Source: Mycolicibacterium rhodesiae NBB3
GTDB lineage: Bacteria; Actinomycetota; Actinomycetes; Mycobacteriales; Mycobacteriaceae
Reading direction: 5' to 3'
DNA length: 64,000 nucleotides
Assembly (NCBI RefSeq): GCF_000230895.2
Contig: NC_016604.1
Location: forward strand, 868,001-932,000
Below are positions 8,350 through 18,567 of this stretch, one piece after another. The notes beneath the pieces were generated by a model. The model was not told the origin of the DNA and searched no databases. It saw only the letters and a program-made list of their open reading frames with translations. The stretch's first letter is position 1. The number at the start of each line of letters is the position of its first letter. The position numbers were made by a program, and so were the translations under genes.

Positions 8350-8850
8350 TCAGGTGTCGTCGGCGCCGGGATGCTTGGCCATCAGGTTGTAGGCGGCGGT
8401 GAACGCCGTCGCCCCCTTCAAGAGATCCTCCCGCTCGCGGCTGCTCATCTGCTCGGTCACGTACCGAAAGCGCTGCACCCGATCAGCGACCACCCCGTCG
8501 AGGATGGCGCGGCCGGCGTCGGTCAGTTCAAGGATCGTTGCCCGCCGATTCATAGGGGCAACTCCGCGAGTGATGAGCCCGGCCTCGGTGAGCCGATCAC
8601 TGAGACGGCTGGCGCTGGACGGCACCAAATCGAGGTCCTGGCCGAGTTCGGTGACCAGGCTGGGCCCGAGCCGCTGTAGCGATTGCAGGGCCCGCAGGAT
8701 CGGCAATCCGACGCGCTTCTCGACTTCCTCCAGCACGGCGACGTTCAAGGCCAGCAGGCCCCGGGTGGCTTGTTCGAGTTGCGCCGCGTACTCGCTGTCG
8801 GGCGTCGCCTCGTCATCGGCGCCGGTCACCCCGGCCCTGCGGGCACCCAT
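8350..8850 (-). CDS. MarR-family transcriptional regulator
   Basis: 166 residues with a central winged helix (about residues 55-110: LGQDLDLVPSSASRLSDRLTEAGLI then RRATILELTDAGRAI), the typical MarR arrangement, flanked by helices for dimerisation. It is convergent with prfC (13 bases between stops) and divergent from the nine-gene operon starting at 8987, so it is a natural candidate regulator of that operon. The 136 bases between the two starts would hold the shared control region. The ligand is unknown. Confidence 0.85.
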   Translation of the reverse strand: MGARRAGVTGADDEATPDSEYAAQLEQATRGLLALNVAVLEEVEKRVGLPILRALQSLQRLGPSLVTELGQDLDLVPSSASRLSDRLTEAGLITRGVAPMNRRATILELTDAGRAILDGVVADRVQRFRYVTEQMSSREREDLLKGATAFTAAYNLMAKHPGADDT

Positions 8851-8986
8851 GGCTCAGCAGCATACCTCCGGTGGAAGTCGTGCATTGACATGAAACTTTC
8901 AGTTTGCACGTCATCCATTTTGGATATGTCTATCTCCGAACAAGCACAAATGGTTTCAGGCTGGCAATTCGGCAGGAGGAGGCAGT

Positions 8987-9502
8987 GTGGCGCGAGACAC
9001 CCGAGGTCCGATGCCACCGCAGACGGCCGGCCTACGCCGGGTGAGCGGCAACCCGGAGCACTGGCGGCAGAGCCGCCGCGCGCTGGCCGCACAAGCCGCA
9101 GCGACGGGCGTCCTGGGCGCAGTCGGCCTATTCGGAGTGATCACGCGTCCAGGTGAGGACGGCTGGCGCATCCTCGGTGTCCCCCTCACACCGGCACTGA
9201 GCGTCGTGATGCTCGGCATCGCCGCGGCGGCGGCCCTTGCGTCCACCCGTCGGCCCGCGGCGAAGGTCGTCACGCTCACCCTGACCGCGGCGGCGCTCGC
9301 CCTGATGATCATCTGTTCGGTGGCCGCCGCGCATCGCGCGCCCGGACCCTTGGGCTTCACCGAACCGGCAATCCTGTTGTGGTCCATCCTTTTCTGCGTC
9401 AATCTCGGCACCGCGATGTGGATCATTCCCGACCACATCGAGGGGCCGGCGTGGCTACCTCGGCGGCACGCGCACCGCGCCGATGGGCAGGCTCCGACGT
9501 GA
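8987..9502 (+). CDS. Small membrane protein, first gene of the sugar-oxidation operon
   Basis: 171 residues from a GTG at 8987 with a strong ribosome site GGAGGAGG (8975-8982). Three or four hydrophobic segments are visible, at about residues 33-52, 64-85, 93-112 and 125-145, so it is an integral membrane protein. No family is recognised. It ends at TGA 9500-9502 inside the GTGA that starts the glycosidase gene, so it is translationally coupled to it. Confidence 0.72.
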   Translation: MARDTRGPMPPQTAGLRRVSGNPEHWRQSRRALAAQAAATGVLGAVGLFGVITRPGEDGWRILGVPLTPALSVVMLGIAAAAALASTRRPAAKVVTLTLTAAALALMIICSVAAAHRAPGPLGFTEPAILLWSILFCVNLGTAMWIIPDHIEGPAWLPRRHAHRADGQAPT

Positions 9503-11289
9503 CGGGCAGCCCGCATGTGCTGCGGCAGTACGCGTTGCTCGCTGACGGTCATCGCGGCGCGCTGATCGGCCCGCGCGGCGAGATCGCCTGGATGTGCGCG
9601 CCGCGGTTCGACAGCGACGCGGTGTTCGCCGACCTGATCGGCGGCGACAGCGCCTTCGCCATCACCCCCAGTGGACGGTTCGTCTGGGGCGGGCACTATG
9701 AAGACGGCAGCCTGATCTGGCGCTCCCGCTGGGTCACCACCGACGGCATCACCGAATGCCGCGAGGCTCTCGCGTACCCGGGCGATGCGCACCGCGCCGT
9801 TCTGATCCGACGCCTGATCGCGGTACGCGGGGACGCCTGCGCGTCACTCACCTTCGCGCCGGCCTCCGGGTTCGGCCGCCGCGGCATGACGCATCTCGCG
9901 CGCGACGATCGCGGTTGCTGGCACGCCATGTGCGGGTCCCTGCACATCAAGCTGCATGGCGCCGCGCACGCGGCGGTCGTTCGTGAGGGATCCGGGATGG
10001 CCGCGCTGCGCTGCGACCTGAAGCTGACCGAGGGCAGCCACCACGACGTCGTCGTCGAAGTGTCCGACCAGCCGGCCGGCGACCCGCTGCCAAACCCCGA
10101 CGCACTTTGGGTGACAACCGAAACACATTGGAACACCGCGCTTCCCCGTTTCGACACCAGTATCGCCGCGCGCGACGCACGACACGCGTACGCGGTGCTA
10201 CTCGGTTTGACCACACCGGGTGGCGGGATGGTGGCGGCCTCGACGATGAGCCTGCCGGAACGCGCCGCGCAGCACCGCAACTACGACTACCGCTATGTGT
10301 GGCTTCGCGACCAGTGCTACGCCGGGCAGGCCGTCGCGGTGGACGGGCCGCACCGCGTTCTCGACGACGCGGTCACATTCGTCACCGAGCGACTCCTCAC
10401 CTACGGTCCCGACCTCAAACCGGCCTACCGCGTCGACGGCACGGCGGTGCCCGACGAGCGCTCAGTGCAGCTACCCGGCTACCCCGGCGGTTCAGATGTC
10501 GTCGGCAACCACGCCCACAGCCAGTTCCAGCTCGACGTTTTCGGTGAAGCGCTGCTGCTGTTCGCAGCGGCCGCGAGCCATGGCCACCTCGATGGCGACG
10601 GATATCGCGCCGCGGCCGCGGCGGCATCGGCGATAGCGAAACGGTGGCATGAACCCGACGCCGGTGTCTGGGAGTTGAAGCCCCGGCGCTGGACCCATTC
10701 CCGGCTCACGTGCGTCGCGGGTCTGCGCGCGATCGCTGCCCACGCCCCCGCAGGCGACGCCGCCGGGTTCGAGACGCTGGCCGACACGATCCTTGCAGGC
10801 AGCGCCGACTGTGTGCACCCCAGCGGGCGGTGGCAACGCGCACCAGACGACCCCCGCGTCGATGCCGCGTTGTTCGTGCCAGCCCTGCGCGGCGCCGTGG
10901 CACCCGACGATCCGCGTACCACCGCGACGATGCGCGCCATCCTCTGCGAACTCGAAGACGACGGATTCGTCTACCGCTTCCACCACGGCGACCAGCCGCT
11001 CGCATCGGCCGAAGGGGCGTTCTTGCTGTGCGGGTTCTGGGCCGCGCTGGCCTGCTGGCAGCAGGGCGACTTGGTCGGTGCCACGCGCTATTTCGAACGC
11101 AACCGCGCTGCCTGCGGACCACCGGGACTGTTCGGTGAGGAGTACGACGTCGAGCAACGCCAAATACGCGGAAATATCCCGCAAGCGTTTGTGCATGCGC
11201 TGCTCATCGAGTCCTCACTGCGCATGGCACAACCCCGTGAGCCCGTCAGCCCGTCAGCCCGTACAGAAAGGAATCGTCATGACCACTAA
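9499..11289 (+). CDS. Glycoside hydrolase family 15 protein (glucoamylase/trehalase type)
   Basis: 596 residues from the GTG at 9499, which overlaps the preceding stop by four bases. The N-terminal beta-sandwich (residues 1-250: [23 protein letters not shown]) and the alpha/alpha barrel are typical of GH15. Key segments are [12 protein letters not shown] near 265, [12 protein letters not shown] near 390 carrying the general-acid Glu, and [20 protein letters not shown] near 545 with the second catalytic Glu. GH15 enzymes release glucose from alpha-glucans, and the mycobacterial GH15 trehalase acts on trehalose; substrate here is undecided. No signal peptide is seen, so an internal glucan or trehalose is more likely than an external polymer. 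Confidence 0.88.
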   Translation: MTGSPHVLRQYALLADGHRGALIGPRGEIAWMCAPRFDSDAVFADLIGGDSAFAITPSGRFVWGGHYEDGSLIWRSRWVTTDGITECREALAYPGDAHRAVLIRRLIAVRGDACASLTFAPASGFGRRGMTHLARDDRGCWHAMCGSLHIKLHGAAHAAVVREGSGMAALRCDLKLTEGSHHDVVVEVSDQPAGDPLPNPDALWVTTETHWNTALPRFDTSIAARDARHAYAVLLGLTTPGGGMVAASTMSLPERAAQHRNYDYRYVWLRDQCYAGQAVAVDGPHRVLDDAVTFVTERLLTYGPDLKPAYRVDGTAVPDERSVQLPGYPGGSDVVGNHAHSQFQLDVFGEALLLFAAAASHGHLDGDGYRAAAAAASAIAKRWHEPDAGVWELKPRRWTHSRLTCVAGLRAIAAHAPAGDAAGFETLADTILAGSADCVHPSGRWQRAPDDPRVDAALFVPALRGAVAPDDPRTTATMRAILCELEDDGFVYRFHHGDQPLASAEGAFLLCGFWAALACWQQGDLVGATRYFERNRAACGPPGLFGEEYDVEQRQIRGNIPQAFVHALLIESSLRMAQPREPVSPSARTERNRHDH

Positions 11290-12298
11290 TCGGCCGCGCA
11301 CCGTGGTCGTCACCGGTGCCAGCGCCGGCGTCGGACGTGCCGCCGCCCAGGCGTTCGGACGTCGCGGCGACCGCGTGGCACTGCTGGCCCGCGGCCACGC
11401 CGGACTGCGCGGCGCCGCCGACGACGTCGAGCGCGCCGGCGGCAGCGCCCTGTGCCTGCCCACCGACGTCGCCGACTTCGAACAGGTCGACGCCGCCGCC
11501 ACGAAGGTCGAGGACACCTTCGGGCCGATCGATGTCTGGGTCAACGTGGCATTCACGTCCGTGTTCGCCCCGTTCACCGACATCGCCCCCGAGGAGTTCC
11601 GCCGCGTCACCGAAGTCAGCTATCTCGGGTTCGTCTACGGGACCATGGCAGCGCTGGAGAGGATGAAGCCCCGCGACGCGGGCGTCGTCGTGCAGGTGGG
11701 GTCGGCCCTCGGTGCGCGCGCGATTCCGCTGCAGTCGGCGTACTGCGGCGCCAAGCACGCGATCAACGGTTTCACTGAATCGGTGCGCACGGAGCTGCTG
11801 CACGACGACAGCAACGTCCACATCACCGTGGTGCAGATGCCCGCGCTGAACACTCCGCAGTTCGACTGGGTGCTGTCCCGGCTGCCGCACCGTCCCCAGC
11901 CCGTGCCGCCGATTTATCAGCCTGAAATCGGCGCCGCCGCCATTGTGCGGGCTGCCGAGCATCCCCGCCGCAAACAGTACTGGGTCGGCGCCAGCACCGC
12001 AGCGACCGTACTGGGGCAGCGCCTGATGCCAGCCGTGCTCGACCGCTACCTGGCGCGGACCGGCTTCGCGTCGCAGCAGACCGATCAGCCGGTCAAAAGA
12101 GACAGACCCAACAACCTCTGGCAGCCCGTCGACGACCGGCCCGGCAGCGACCACGGCGCCCACGGCGCGTTCGACGATCGATCACTGCGGCGCTCGCCGC
12201 AGGTGTGGCTGTCACGGCATGCCCGCACGCTGTCGGTGGCCGCGGCAGGGGCTGCCCTGACCGCCGGTGGCGCCGCATTGAGTCGCCGCCGCGACTGA
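11279..12298 (+). CDS. Short-chain dehydrogenase/reductase with C-terminal hydrophobic tail
   Basis: 339 residues from the ATG at 11279 with AAAGGA upstream; it overlaps the glycosidase gene by 11 bases. Residues 8-200 are a classical [11 protein letters not shown] cofactor loop at about 11-18 and the catalytic YCGAK at about 155-159 with a Ser in QVGSALG before it. The usual NNAG structural motif is replaced by VNVA. About 130 residues follow the SDR core, ending in an Ala-rich hydrophobic helix ([15 protein letters not shown]) and RRRD, which could dock it at the membrane. NADP preference and substrate are unknown; in this operon a sugar or aldehyde is plausible. Confidence 0.88.
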   Translation: MTTNRPRTVVVTGASAGVGRAAAQAFGRRGDRVALLARGHAGLRGAADDVERAGGSALCLPTDVADFEQVDAAATKVEDTFGPIDVWVNVAFTSVFAPFTDIAPEEFRRVTEVSYLGFVYGTMAALERMKPRDAGVVVQVGSALGARAIPLQSAYCGAKHAINGFTESVRTELLHDDSNVHITVVQMPALNTPQFDWVLSRLPHRPQPVPPIYQPEIGAAAIVRAAEHPRRKQYWVGASTAATVLGQRLMPAVLDRYLARTGFASQQTDQPVKRDRPNNLWQPVDDRPGSDHGAHGAFDDRSLRRSPQVWLSRHARTLSVAAAGAALTAGGAALSRRRD

Positions 12299-12356
12299 AC
12301 CGCAGATCGATCCGGTTGCACCCGAACCGTTTTCGAACCACCGAAAGGAAGACTCC

Positions 12357-14156
12357 ATGTCTGACACTGTTGGCGACGTTCTGCTCGCCCGCCTGCGCGA
12401 CTGGGATGTCGCGCAGGTCTTCGGCTACCCCGGCGACGGCATCAACGGCCTGCTCGCCGCATGGCAGCGCGCCGGCGACAAGCCGCAATTCGTCCAGGCC
12501 CGCCACGAGGAGATGGCCGCGTTCGAGGCCGTCGGCTACGCGAAGTTCTCCGGACACGTCGGTGTTTGCGTGGCCACCAGCGGACCCGGCGCCGTCCACC
12601 TGCTCAATGGTTTGTACGACGCCAAACTCGACCACGTCCCGGTGGTCGCGATCGTCGGCCAGACGGAACGATCGGCGATGGGCGGGTCCTACCAGCAGGA
12701 GATCGACCTGCTGTCGTTGTACAAGGACGTCTGCAGTGACTACGTGCAGATGCTCACGGTGCCCAAACAATTGCCCAACCTGATCGACCGGGCGATCCGC
12801 GTCGCGCTGTCCGAAGGCGCACCCACCGCGATCATCGTGCCGTCGGACGTCTTCGAGTTGCCCTACGAACCGCCGGGGCACGCGTTCAAGCAGGTGCCCT
12901 CCAGCCTGGGGATGTCGACGGCGCAGGTGGTGCCCGATTCCGACGCGCTGCGCCGGGCCGCGGACCTGCTCAACGCGGGCAGTAAGGTCGCGATGCTGAT
13001 CGGGCAGGGCGCGCGGGGCTGCGTCGACGAACTCACCGAGGTCGCCGATCTGCTCGGCGCCGGTGTCGCCAAAGCCCTTCTGGGCAAGGATGTTCTGCCC
13101 GACGATCTGCCCTGGGTGACCGGCTCGATCGGGCTGCTGGGCACCACCGCCAGCTGGCACCTGATGCAGGGCTGCGACACCCTTCTCACCGTGGGTTCGA
13201 ACTTCCCGTACACCCAGTTCATGCCCCTCCTCGACGCGGCCCGCGCCGTGCAGATCGACCGCTCCGGTAAATGGATCGGGATGCGCTACCCCTACGAGAT
13301 AAACCTCGTCGGCGACGCGAAAAGCACCCTGCGTGCCCTGATCCCGTTGCTGGAACGCAAGACTGACCGCTCGTGGCGGGCGAAGGTCGAAAAATGGGTG
13401 GATAGTTGGTGGACCACGGTACAGCGCAGGGCCATGACCGACGCCGACCCGGTCAACCCGATGCGGATCTTCTGGGAGCTGTCAGAACGCCTGCCGCACA
13501 AAGCGATCGTCGCCGCCGACTCCGGCTCGGCGGCTAACTGGTATGCCCGTCATCTGAAGTTCCGCGGCGACGTCCGCGGCTCGCTGTCGGGGACGCTGGC
13601 CACGATGGGACCGGGAGTCCCCTACGTCATCGGCGCCAAGTGGGCGCATCCCGACCGGCCCGGCATCGCGTTCGTCGGCGACGGCGCGATGCAGATGAAC
13701 GGGCTGGCCGAATTGATCACCATCAGCAAGTACTGGCGGCAGTGGACCGACCCCAGGGTGATCATCGCGGTGCTGCACAACAACGACCTCAACCAGGTCA
13801 CCTGGGAGATGCGCGCGATGGAGGACTCCCCGAAATTCGCGGCGTCGCAATCACTTCCCGACGTCGACTACGCCGGGTTCGCCCGCAGCCTCGGCCTGCA
13901 CGGGGAGAATCTCGACGACGCGGCGGCGCTCGGCGGTGCCTGGGAGCGCGCGTTGGCCGCCGACCGACCCACCGTGCTCGACGTGCGTTGCGACCCCGAC
14001 GTGCCGCCCATCCCGCCACACGCCACTCTCGACCAGGCGAAGTCGTTGGCACACGCCGTCGTCGGGGGTGACGAGAACTCCGCGGGCTTCATCAAGCAGG
14101 GCGTCAAACAGAAAGTCCAGCAATACTTTCCCAACGAGAAGAAGGATCGATCATGA
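12357..14156 (+). CDS. Thiamine pyrophosphate enzyme, pyruvate oxidase/dehydrogenase (quinone)-like
   Basis: 599 residues, the normal size for the POX/acetolactate-synthase family. The cofactor-activating Glu is in ARHEEMAAFEA near residue 51, the central domain is at about 190-320, and the TPP motif begins GDGAMQMNGLAEL near 442 and ends HNND near 475. The closest function by eye is PoxB-type pyruvate:quinone oxidoreductase, which makes acetate and CO2 and passes electrons to quinone. The C-terminal membrane-binding helix of E. coli PoxB is not obvious. A ribosome site AAAGGA precedes the ATG at 12357. Confidence 0.85.
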   Translation: MSDTVGDVLLARLRDWDVAQVFGYPGDGINGLLAAWQRAGDKPQFVQARHEEMAAFEAVGYAKFSGHVGVCVATSGPGAVHLLNGLYDAKLDHVPVVAIVGQTERSAMGGSYQQEIDLLSLYKDVCSDYVQMLTVPKQLPNLIDRAIRVALSEGAPTAIIVPSDVFELPYEPPGHAFKQVPSSLGMSTAQVVPDSDALRRAADLLNAGSKVAMLIGQGARGCVDELTEVADLLGAGVAKALLGKDVLPDDLPWVTGSIGLLGTTASWHLMQGCDTLLTVGSNFPYTQFMPLLDAARAVQIDRSGKWIGMRYPYEINLVGDAKSTLRALIPLLERKTDRSWRAKVEKWVDSWWTTVQRRAMTDADPVNPMRIFWELSERLPHKAIVAADSGSAANWYARHLKFRGDVRGSLSGTLATMGPGVPYVIGAKWAHPDRPGIAFVGDGAMQMNGLAELITISKYWRQWTDPRVIIAVLHNNDLNQVTWEMRAMEDSPKFAASQSLPDVDYAGFARSLGLHGENLDDAAALGGAWERALAADRPTVLDVRCDPDVPPIPPHATLDQAKSLAHAVVGGDENSAGFIKQGVKQKVQQYFPNEKKDRS

Positions 14157-14602
14157 GGCCGGTGCGCGCCGCGGTGCACGCCATCCGCACCGGGCGTTTC
14201 GAACGCACCCTGGCGGCACTGACGGCGGCCGGGGCGGCGGTCACCACCGCTGAGATCTACCTGTCACACGATGGCGCGAGCTTCGGCAATCGAATGATGT
14301 ACTGGCCTGTCGTCATCGTGCCCACCGCAGTGCCCGCCGGGTTGGCGGGATACTTTTCCCGGCGCGCCGCCCACACCGTGTTGCCCACGGCCAGCGCGCT
14401 GATCGTCGCCAACGGGCTGCAGGGTGCCTATCTGCACCTGCGTGGCATCCGGCAGCGCCCAGGCGGGCTGACTATGTACAACCTGGAATCGGGGCCGCCC
14501 CTCTTCGCGCCACTGCTGGCCTCGCTGGTCGGCGGCATGGGGCTGTTGGCCGCGCTACTGCGCCGCGAGGATCTTCCGCTGCCCGGGAAGGAAAGAGGCT
14601 GA
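14153..14602 (+). CDS. Small integral membrane protein
   Basis: 149 residues; its ATG overlaps the previous stop (ATGA) and its stop overlaps the next start (TGATG), so it is translationally coupled on both sides. Four hydrophobic segments are visible (about residues 20-38, 48-66, 75-95, 118-138). It sits between the TPP enzyme and the gluconate-dehydrogenase-like small subunit and may be a membrane anchor or quinone-site subunit for one of them. That is inference from position; no family is recognised. Confidence 0.72.
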   Translation: MRPVRAAVHAIRTGRFERTLAALTAAGAAVTTAEIYLSHDGASFGNRMMYWPVVIVPTAVPAGLAGYFSRRAAHTVLPTASALIVANGLQGAYLHLRGIRQRPGGLTMYNLESGPPLFAPLLASLVGGMGLLAALLRREDLPLPGKERG

Positions 14603-15312
14603 TGCCGTTTCGCGCCACCCATCGCCGTGCCGTCACGCCGCAACATCGGGGCCGCTTCCCCGGGTTCGACGTGCTGGCGCAGGCCGAGCAGTGGGACGAG
14701 GTCACCGCCGGTGTGGTGCTCGCCCGTCTCGGGCTGCCGTCGATGCTGTCGTTCTTCACCGACGAGGAGGTGGCGATCGCCGCCCCCTTGCTTGATCTGC
14801 TGCTCGCCCAGGACAGCGACCCCAAGGTGCCGGTGCTCGCATTGGTCGACGACCGGCTCGCCGCTGGCGAAACCGACGGATGGCACTACGACGACATGCC
14901 CGAGGACGGCCAAGCGTGGCGCGACACCTTGGCCGCGCTTGACGACGACGCCCGGAAGCAACACGACGCGGGTTATGCCGAACTGAGTACAGCCCGGCAG
15001 GCGCGACTACTGCAAGACGTCCAGGACCTTGCCGATGCCGGCGACATGTGGCACGACTGGTTGGGCAGCCACGTGTGGAGCCTGTGGACGAGGTACGCGT
15101 GTACGGCGTTCTACTCCCACCTGTGGGCGTGGAACGAGATGGGGTTCTCGGGTCCGGCCTATCCACGCGGCTACTTGAATCCCGGTGTCAACGCGCGTGA
15201 GTCCTATGAGGTCGCCGATCACCGCGGCACCGACCCCGTTCCGTTCGCCACCCGTGTGGAGCGCGCCCGTCGCGCCGACGCGGATCTGCCCGCCGAGCGC
15301 AGAAATGGGTGA
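14602..15312 (+). CDS. Gluconate 2-dehydrogenase subunit 3-like protein
   Basis: 236 residues. The helical pattern, FFTDEEVAIAAPLLDLLLAQ near residues 50-70 and the C-terminal YPRGYLNPGVNARESYE match the small-subunit family that partners flavin GMC dehydrogenases such as gluconate 2-dehydrogenase. In that complex it accompanies the FAD subunit and often carries the export signal, but no Tat motif is visible here. It precedes the GMC gene with an 8-base overlap, as expected for partners. Confidence 0.78.
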   Translation: MPFRATHRRAVTPQHRGRFPGFDVLAQAEQWDEVTAGVVLARLGLPSMLSFFTDEEVAIAAPLLDLLLAQDSDPKVPVLALVDDRLAAGETDGWHYDDMPEDGQAWRDTLAALDDDARKQHDAGYAELSTARQARLLQDVQDLADAGDMWHDWLGSHVWSLWTRYACTAFYSHLWAWNEMGFSGPAYPRGYLNPGVNARESYEVADHRGTDPVPFATRVERARRADADLPAERRNG

Positions 15313-16948
15313 GCGCAGCGCGGTGCGGGACCGTAACGCGTCGGCCTGGCTGTTGCCCAACGACGGTGCGCGCACCAACCATCGCCTGCGGACCGACATG
15401 CGACGCTATGAGCCCGACGAGGAGGTCGATGTCGTCATCGTCGGCGCAGGCGCCGGCGGCGCGACCCTCGGCCAACGGCTGGCCCGCGCCGGGTGGAGCG
15501 TGGTGCTGCTGGACGCTGGCCCGTTCTGGGATCCCGACAGCGACTGGGTCAGCGACGAACGCGGATCCCATGGGCTGTATTGGACCGAACCCCGCCAGAT
15601 CGGCGGCGCTGATCCGGTTCCGCTGGGCTCCAACAACTCCGGCCGCGGCGTCGGCGGATCCATGGTCCATTACGCCGGCTACACCCCGCGCTTCCATCCT
15701 TCCGACTTCCGCACCTTCAGTAGCGACGGGGTGGGTGCCGACTGGCCCATCAAGTACGCCGACCTGCGGCCTTACTACGAGCAGATTGAAGCGGAACTGC
15801 CTGTCGCCGGGCAGGATTGGCCGTGGGGCGACCCGCACAGATATCCGCACAGCGCGCACCCTGTCGGCGGCAACGGGCTGGTCGCGCTGCGCGGCGCCCG
15901 CGCCCTGGGAATCGACATGCGCGTGGGGCCAGTCGCGATCCCCAACGGTCGCTTCGGAAACCGTCCGCACTGCATCTACCGTGGGTTCTGCATCCAGGGG
16001 TGCAAGGTCAACGCCAAGGCCAGTCCGCTGATCACCCATGTTCCGGACGCCTTGGCGCACGGGGCCGAGGTGCGCGCCGACAGCCACGTCAGCCGCATCC
16101 TGGTCGACGACGACGCCGGGCGCGCCGTCGGCGTGGAGTACCTCAACGCCGGCGCCCTGCACCGGCAACGCGCCCAGGCGGTCGTCGTCGCCGGCTACTC
16201 CATCGAGACGCCGCGGCTGCTGCTGCTGTCGGCGACACCTCGCTACCGCGACGGACTGGGCAACGACAACGATCAACTCGGCCGCCACCTGATGGTGCAG
16301 GGTGCACCCCAGGTCGGCGGCCGCTTCGCCGACGAGATCCGCATGTACAAGGCACCGCCACCGGAGGTCAGCAGCGAGGACTTCTACGAAACCGACCCCG
16401 GCCAGCCCTACCGGCGCGGGTTCTCCATTCAGACCGTCAGCCCGCTGCCTATCACCTGGTCGGAACACATTGCTGCGCAGGGACACTGGGGTCAAACCCT
16501 GCGCGAGTACATGCGCGACTACGTCCACTGGGCCACCCTGGGCGCACTGTGTGAGCTGCTGCCGCTACCCGACAATCGCGTCACCCTGGCCGACCAAGAG
16601 GACCGGCACGGCCTACCCGTCGCCCACTTCTCCTACACCCAGTGCGACAACGACAGACAGCTCATCGACGCCGCCGGCGCCGTCATGTCCGACATGCTGC
16701 GCGCCGCCGGTGCCGAGGAGGTCCTCACCATCAAGCGATACGCCCACCTGGTGGGCGGCGCACGGATGGCCGCCCGGCCGGAGGACGGCGTCATCGACAA
16801 CGAACACCGTGTCTTCGGGGTCGACCGCCTCTACGTCGTCGACGGCAGCGTGATGCCGACCCAGGGCGCAGCCAATCCGGCGCTGACCATCATGGCGCTC
16901 GCTGCGCGGGCAGCGGACCTGATGAAACGACACTCGGCTTGTTCCTGA
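15305..16948 (+). CDS. GMC-family FAD oxidoreductase, sugar dehydrogenase large-subunit type
   Basis: 547 residues from the ATG at 15305, which overlaps the previous gene. The FAD-binding loop GAGAGGATLGQRLARAG begins near residue 47, with an acidic strand end LLDAG after it. A conserved Cys cluster, CIYRGFCIQGC near 222-232, is characteristic of the gluconate/sugar dehydrogenase branch. The C-terminal block AHLVGGARMA near 480 carries a catalytic His, and VDGSVMPTQGAANPALT near 515 is the family's closing FAD motif. It most likely oxidises a sugar or sugar acid and passes electrons on through the small subunit. No signal peptide is visible. Confidence 0.87.
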   Translation: MGERSAVRDRNASAWLLPNDGARTNHRLRTDMRRYEPDEEVDVVIVGAGAGGATLGQRLARAGWSVVLLDAGPFWDPDSDWVSDERGSHGLYWTEPRQIGGADPVPLGSNNSGRGVGGSMVHYAGYTPRFHPSDFRTFSSDGVGADWPIKYADLRPYYEQIEAELPVAGQDWPWGDPHRYPHSAHPVGGNGLVALRGARALGIDMRVGPVAIPNGRFGNRPHCIYRGFCIQGCKVNAKASPLITHVPDALAHGAEVRADSHVSRILVDDDAGRAVGVEYLNAGALHRQRAQAVVVAGYSIETPRLLLLSATPRYRDGLGNDNDQLGRHLMVQGAPQVGGRFADEIRMYKAPPPEVSSEDFYETDPGQPYRRGFSIQTVSPLPITWSEHIAAQGHWGQTLREYMRDYVHWATLGALCELLPLPDNRVTLADQEDRHGLPVAHFSYTQCDNDRQLIDAAGAVMSDMLRAAGAEEVLTIKRYAHLVGGARMAARPEDGVIDNEHRVFGVDRLYVVDGSVMPTQGAANPALTIMALAARAADLMKRHSACS

Positions 16949-16970
16949 CTCGCAGAAAGGCTGTGTAGCA

Positions 16971-18071
16971 ATGCCTTCGCCGCACATCGACCGCGTCGAC
17001 GTCGCCGTCTACACGGTGCCTACCGCCGGGCCGGAAGCCGACGGGACCTTGCAGTGGGACGCCACCACCGCAGTCGTGGTGCACGCGTATGCGGACGGGA
17101 TCACCGGGCTGGGGTGGACCTACTCCTCGCCTGCCGCCGCGACGATCATCGCCGCCCATCTGCGCGACGTCGTCGTCGGCCGCGATGTCACTGACATCCC
17201 GGGCACCGTCGAGGCCATGACACAGGCGTGCCGCAACTACGGCACCCGCGGCCTGGTGGCCCAGGCGATCAGTGCGGTCGACATCGCGCTGTGGGATCTG
17301 CGCGCACGTTTGCAGGAGATGTCCCTGACCGTCTTGTTCGGCGCGTGCCGCAGCACGGTGCCCATCTACGGTTCCGGTGGGTTCACCAACCTCGACGACG
17401 ACGAACTCGCCGAACAGGTCGACGAGTGGCGCGACGCCGGTTGCGCGGCGATGAAGATCAAGATCGGTCAGTGCTGGGGGCATGAATACGATCGAGACCT
17501 AGTGCGGGTCAATAGGTTACGCGATCTGGCGGGCGACGGGGTGGAGCTGATGGTCGACGCCAACGGCGGCTACTCCACCGGGCAGGCGCGCCGCGTCGGA
17601 GCTGCCCTCGACCACTTGGCCGTCACCTGGTTCGAGGAACCGGTCAGCAGCGACGACATCGAAGGGCTGGCCGCGGTACGGAGTGCCGTGCGCTGCGACG
17701 TCGCTGCTGGGGAGTACATCGCCGACCGGTACGAGGCACGCCGACTGGCGCCGGTGGTCGACTGCTTGCAGCTCGACGTCACACGGTGCGGCGGCTACAG
17801 CGGCTGGCTGGCGGCGGCGAATATCGCTGCGGCACACAACCTTGATGTGTCGGCGCATTGCGCACCCGCACTGCACGTTCCGGTGGCTGCGACCATCCCC
17901 CGCCTGCGCCACCTCGAATACTTCATCGACCACGTCCGCCTCGAGGCGGAGCTGTTCACCGGTGTGCCCATCCCCGACGACGGGCAACTACGGGCGGACA
18001 CCGCGAATTACGGGCACGGCATGACGCTCTCTGCCGATGCCGAGAAGTACCGCGAGGAGTGTGCGCGATGA
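16971..18071 (+). CDS. Enolase-superfamily enzyme, mandelate racemase/sugar-acid dehydratase type
   Basis: 366 residues. Barrel-domain catalytic residues are in place: KIKIG near residue 163 (the KxK base), then metal ligands D in VDANGG near 196, E in WFEEP near 222 and E in AGEYIADR near 248, and a candidate His in SAHCAPALH near 296. This is the mandelate racemase subgroup, many of whose members dehydrate sugar acids such as gluconate or galactonate. Following a GMC sugar dehydrogenase, a sugar-acid dehydratase role is the simplest reading. AGAAAGG lies about ten bases before the ATG. Confidence 0.86.
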   Translation: MPSPHIDRVDVAVYTVPTAGPEADGTLQWDATTAVVVHAYADGITGLGWTYSSPAAATIIAAHLRDVVVGRDVTDIPGTVEAMTQACRNYGTRGLVAQAISAVDIALWDLRARLQEMSLTVLFGACRSTVPIYGSGGFTNLDDDELAEQVDEWRDAGCAAMKIKIGQCWGHEYDRDLVRVNRLRDLAGDGVELMVDANGGYSTGQARRVGAALDHLAVTWFEEPVSSDDIEGLAAVRSAVRCDVAAGEYIADRYEARRLAPVVDCLQLDVTRCGGYSGWLAAANIAAAHNLDVSAHCAPALHVPVAATIPRLRHLEYFIDHVRLEAELFTGVPIPDDGQLRADTANYGHGMTLSADAEKYREECAR

Positions 18072-18541
18072 AGACCTATCGCGGCATCGAGGTGCTGCGG
18101 GCACTGTGGGGCGCCGCGCTGCTGATCGATCCCGACCGGGTGCTGCGCGTTGTCGACAGTGACGGCGTCGACGGTCGCAGCCGCGCCGTGGTCCGCATCC
18201 TTGGTGCCCGACAGCTTGTCCAAGCGAGCTTTTCCGGACTGAGGCCGAGCCCCGAAGTGCTGGCGATGGGCGTGTGGATCGACACCGTGCACTCCCTCAG
18301 TGCCGTAGCGCTGGCGCTGGCCGTTCGTCGTCGCGCCCGCGCCGGATACATCGACGCCACGATCGCCGGCGCCTGGTCCGCTGCGGGCTATCGTGATCTC
18401 AGCCGGGCAGCGCCGCGGACGCAGCCGGGACCGCTCGACAAGCTGGCTGAATTCGTACTCCACTACCTGCCAGGCGGCCGTCGGCTGCGGGAACGCGTAA
18501 CGAGTGCCCGCCACCGCCCACGTTCACCACGGCAGCGTTGA
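18068..18541 (+). CDS. Small membrane-associated protein, last gene of the sugar operon
   Basis: 157 residues; the ATG at 18068 overlaps the enolase-superfamily stop (ATGA). Hydrophobic stretches at about residues 8-22 and 70-90 and a basic C-terminus (RERVTSARHRPRSPRQR) suggest a membrane-associated protein. No family could be named. It ends the nine-gene plus-strand operon; directly after it comes the prfC relic at 18568. Confidence 0.65.
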   Translation: MKTYRGIEVLRALWGAALLIDPDRVLRVVDSDGVDGRSRAVVRILGARQLVQASFSGLRPSPEVLAMGVWIDTVHSLSAVALALAVRRRARAGYIDATIAGAWSAAGYRDLSRAAPRTQPGPLDKLAEFVLHYLPGGRRLRERVTSARHRPRSPRQR

Positions 18542-18567
18542 ACTTGGGATGCATAGCCGCTCGATGT

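Noticed and set aside
15188..16528. Minus-strand frame of about 446 codons opposite the GMC oxidoreductase
   Set aside because: No recognisable fold and it runs across several well-supported plus-strand gene junctions.
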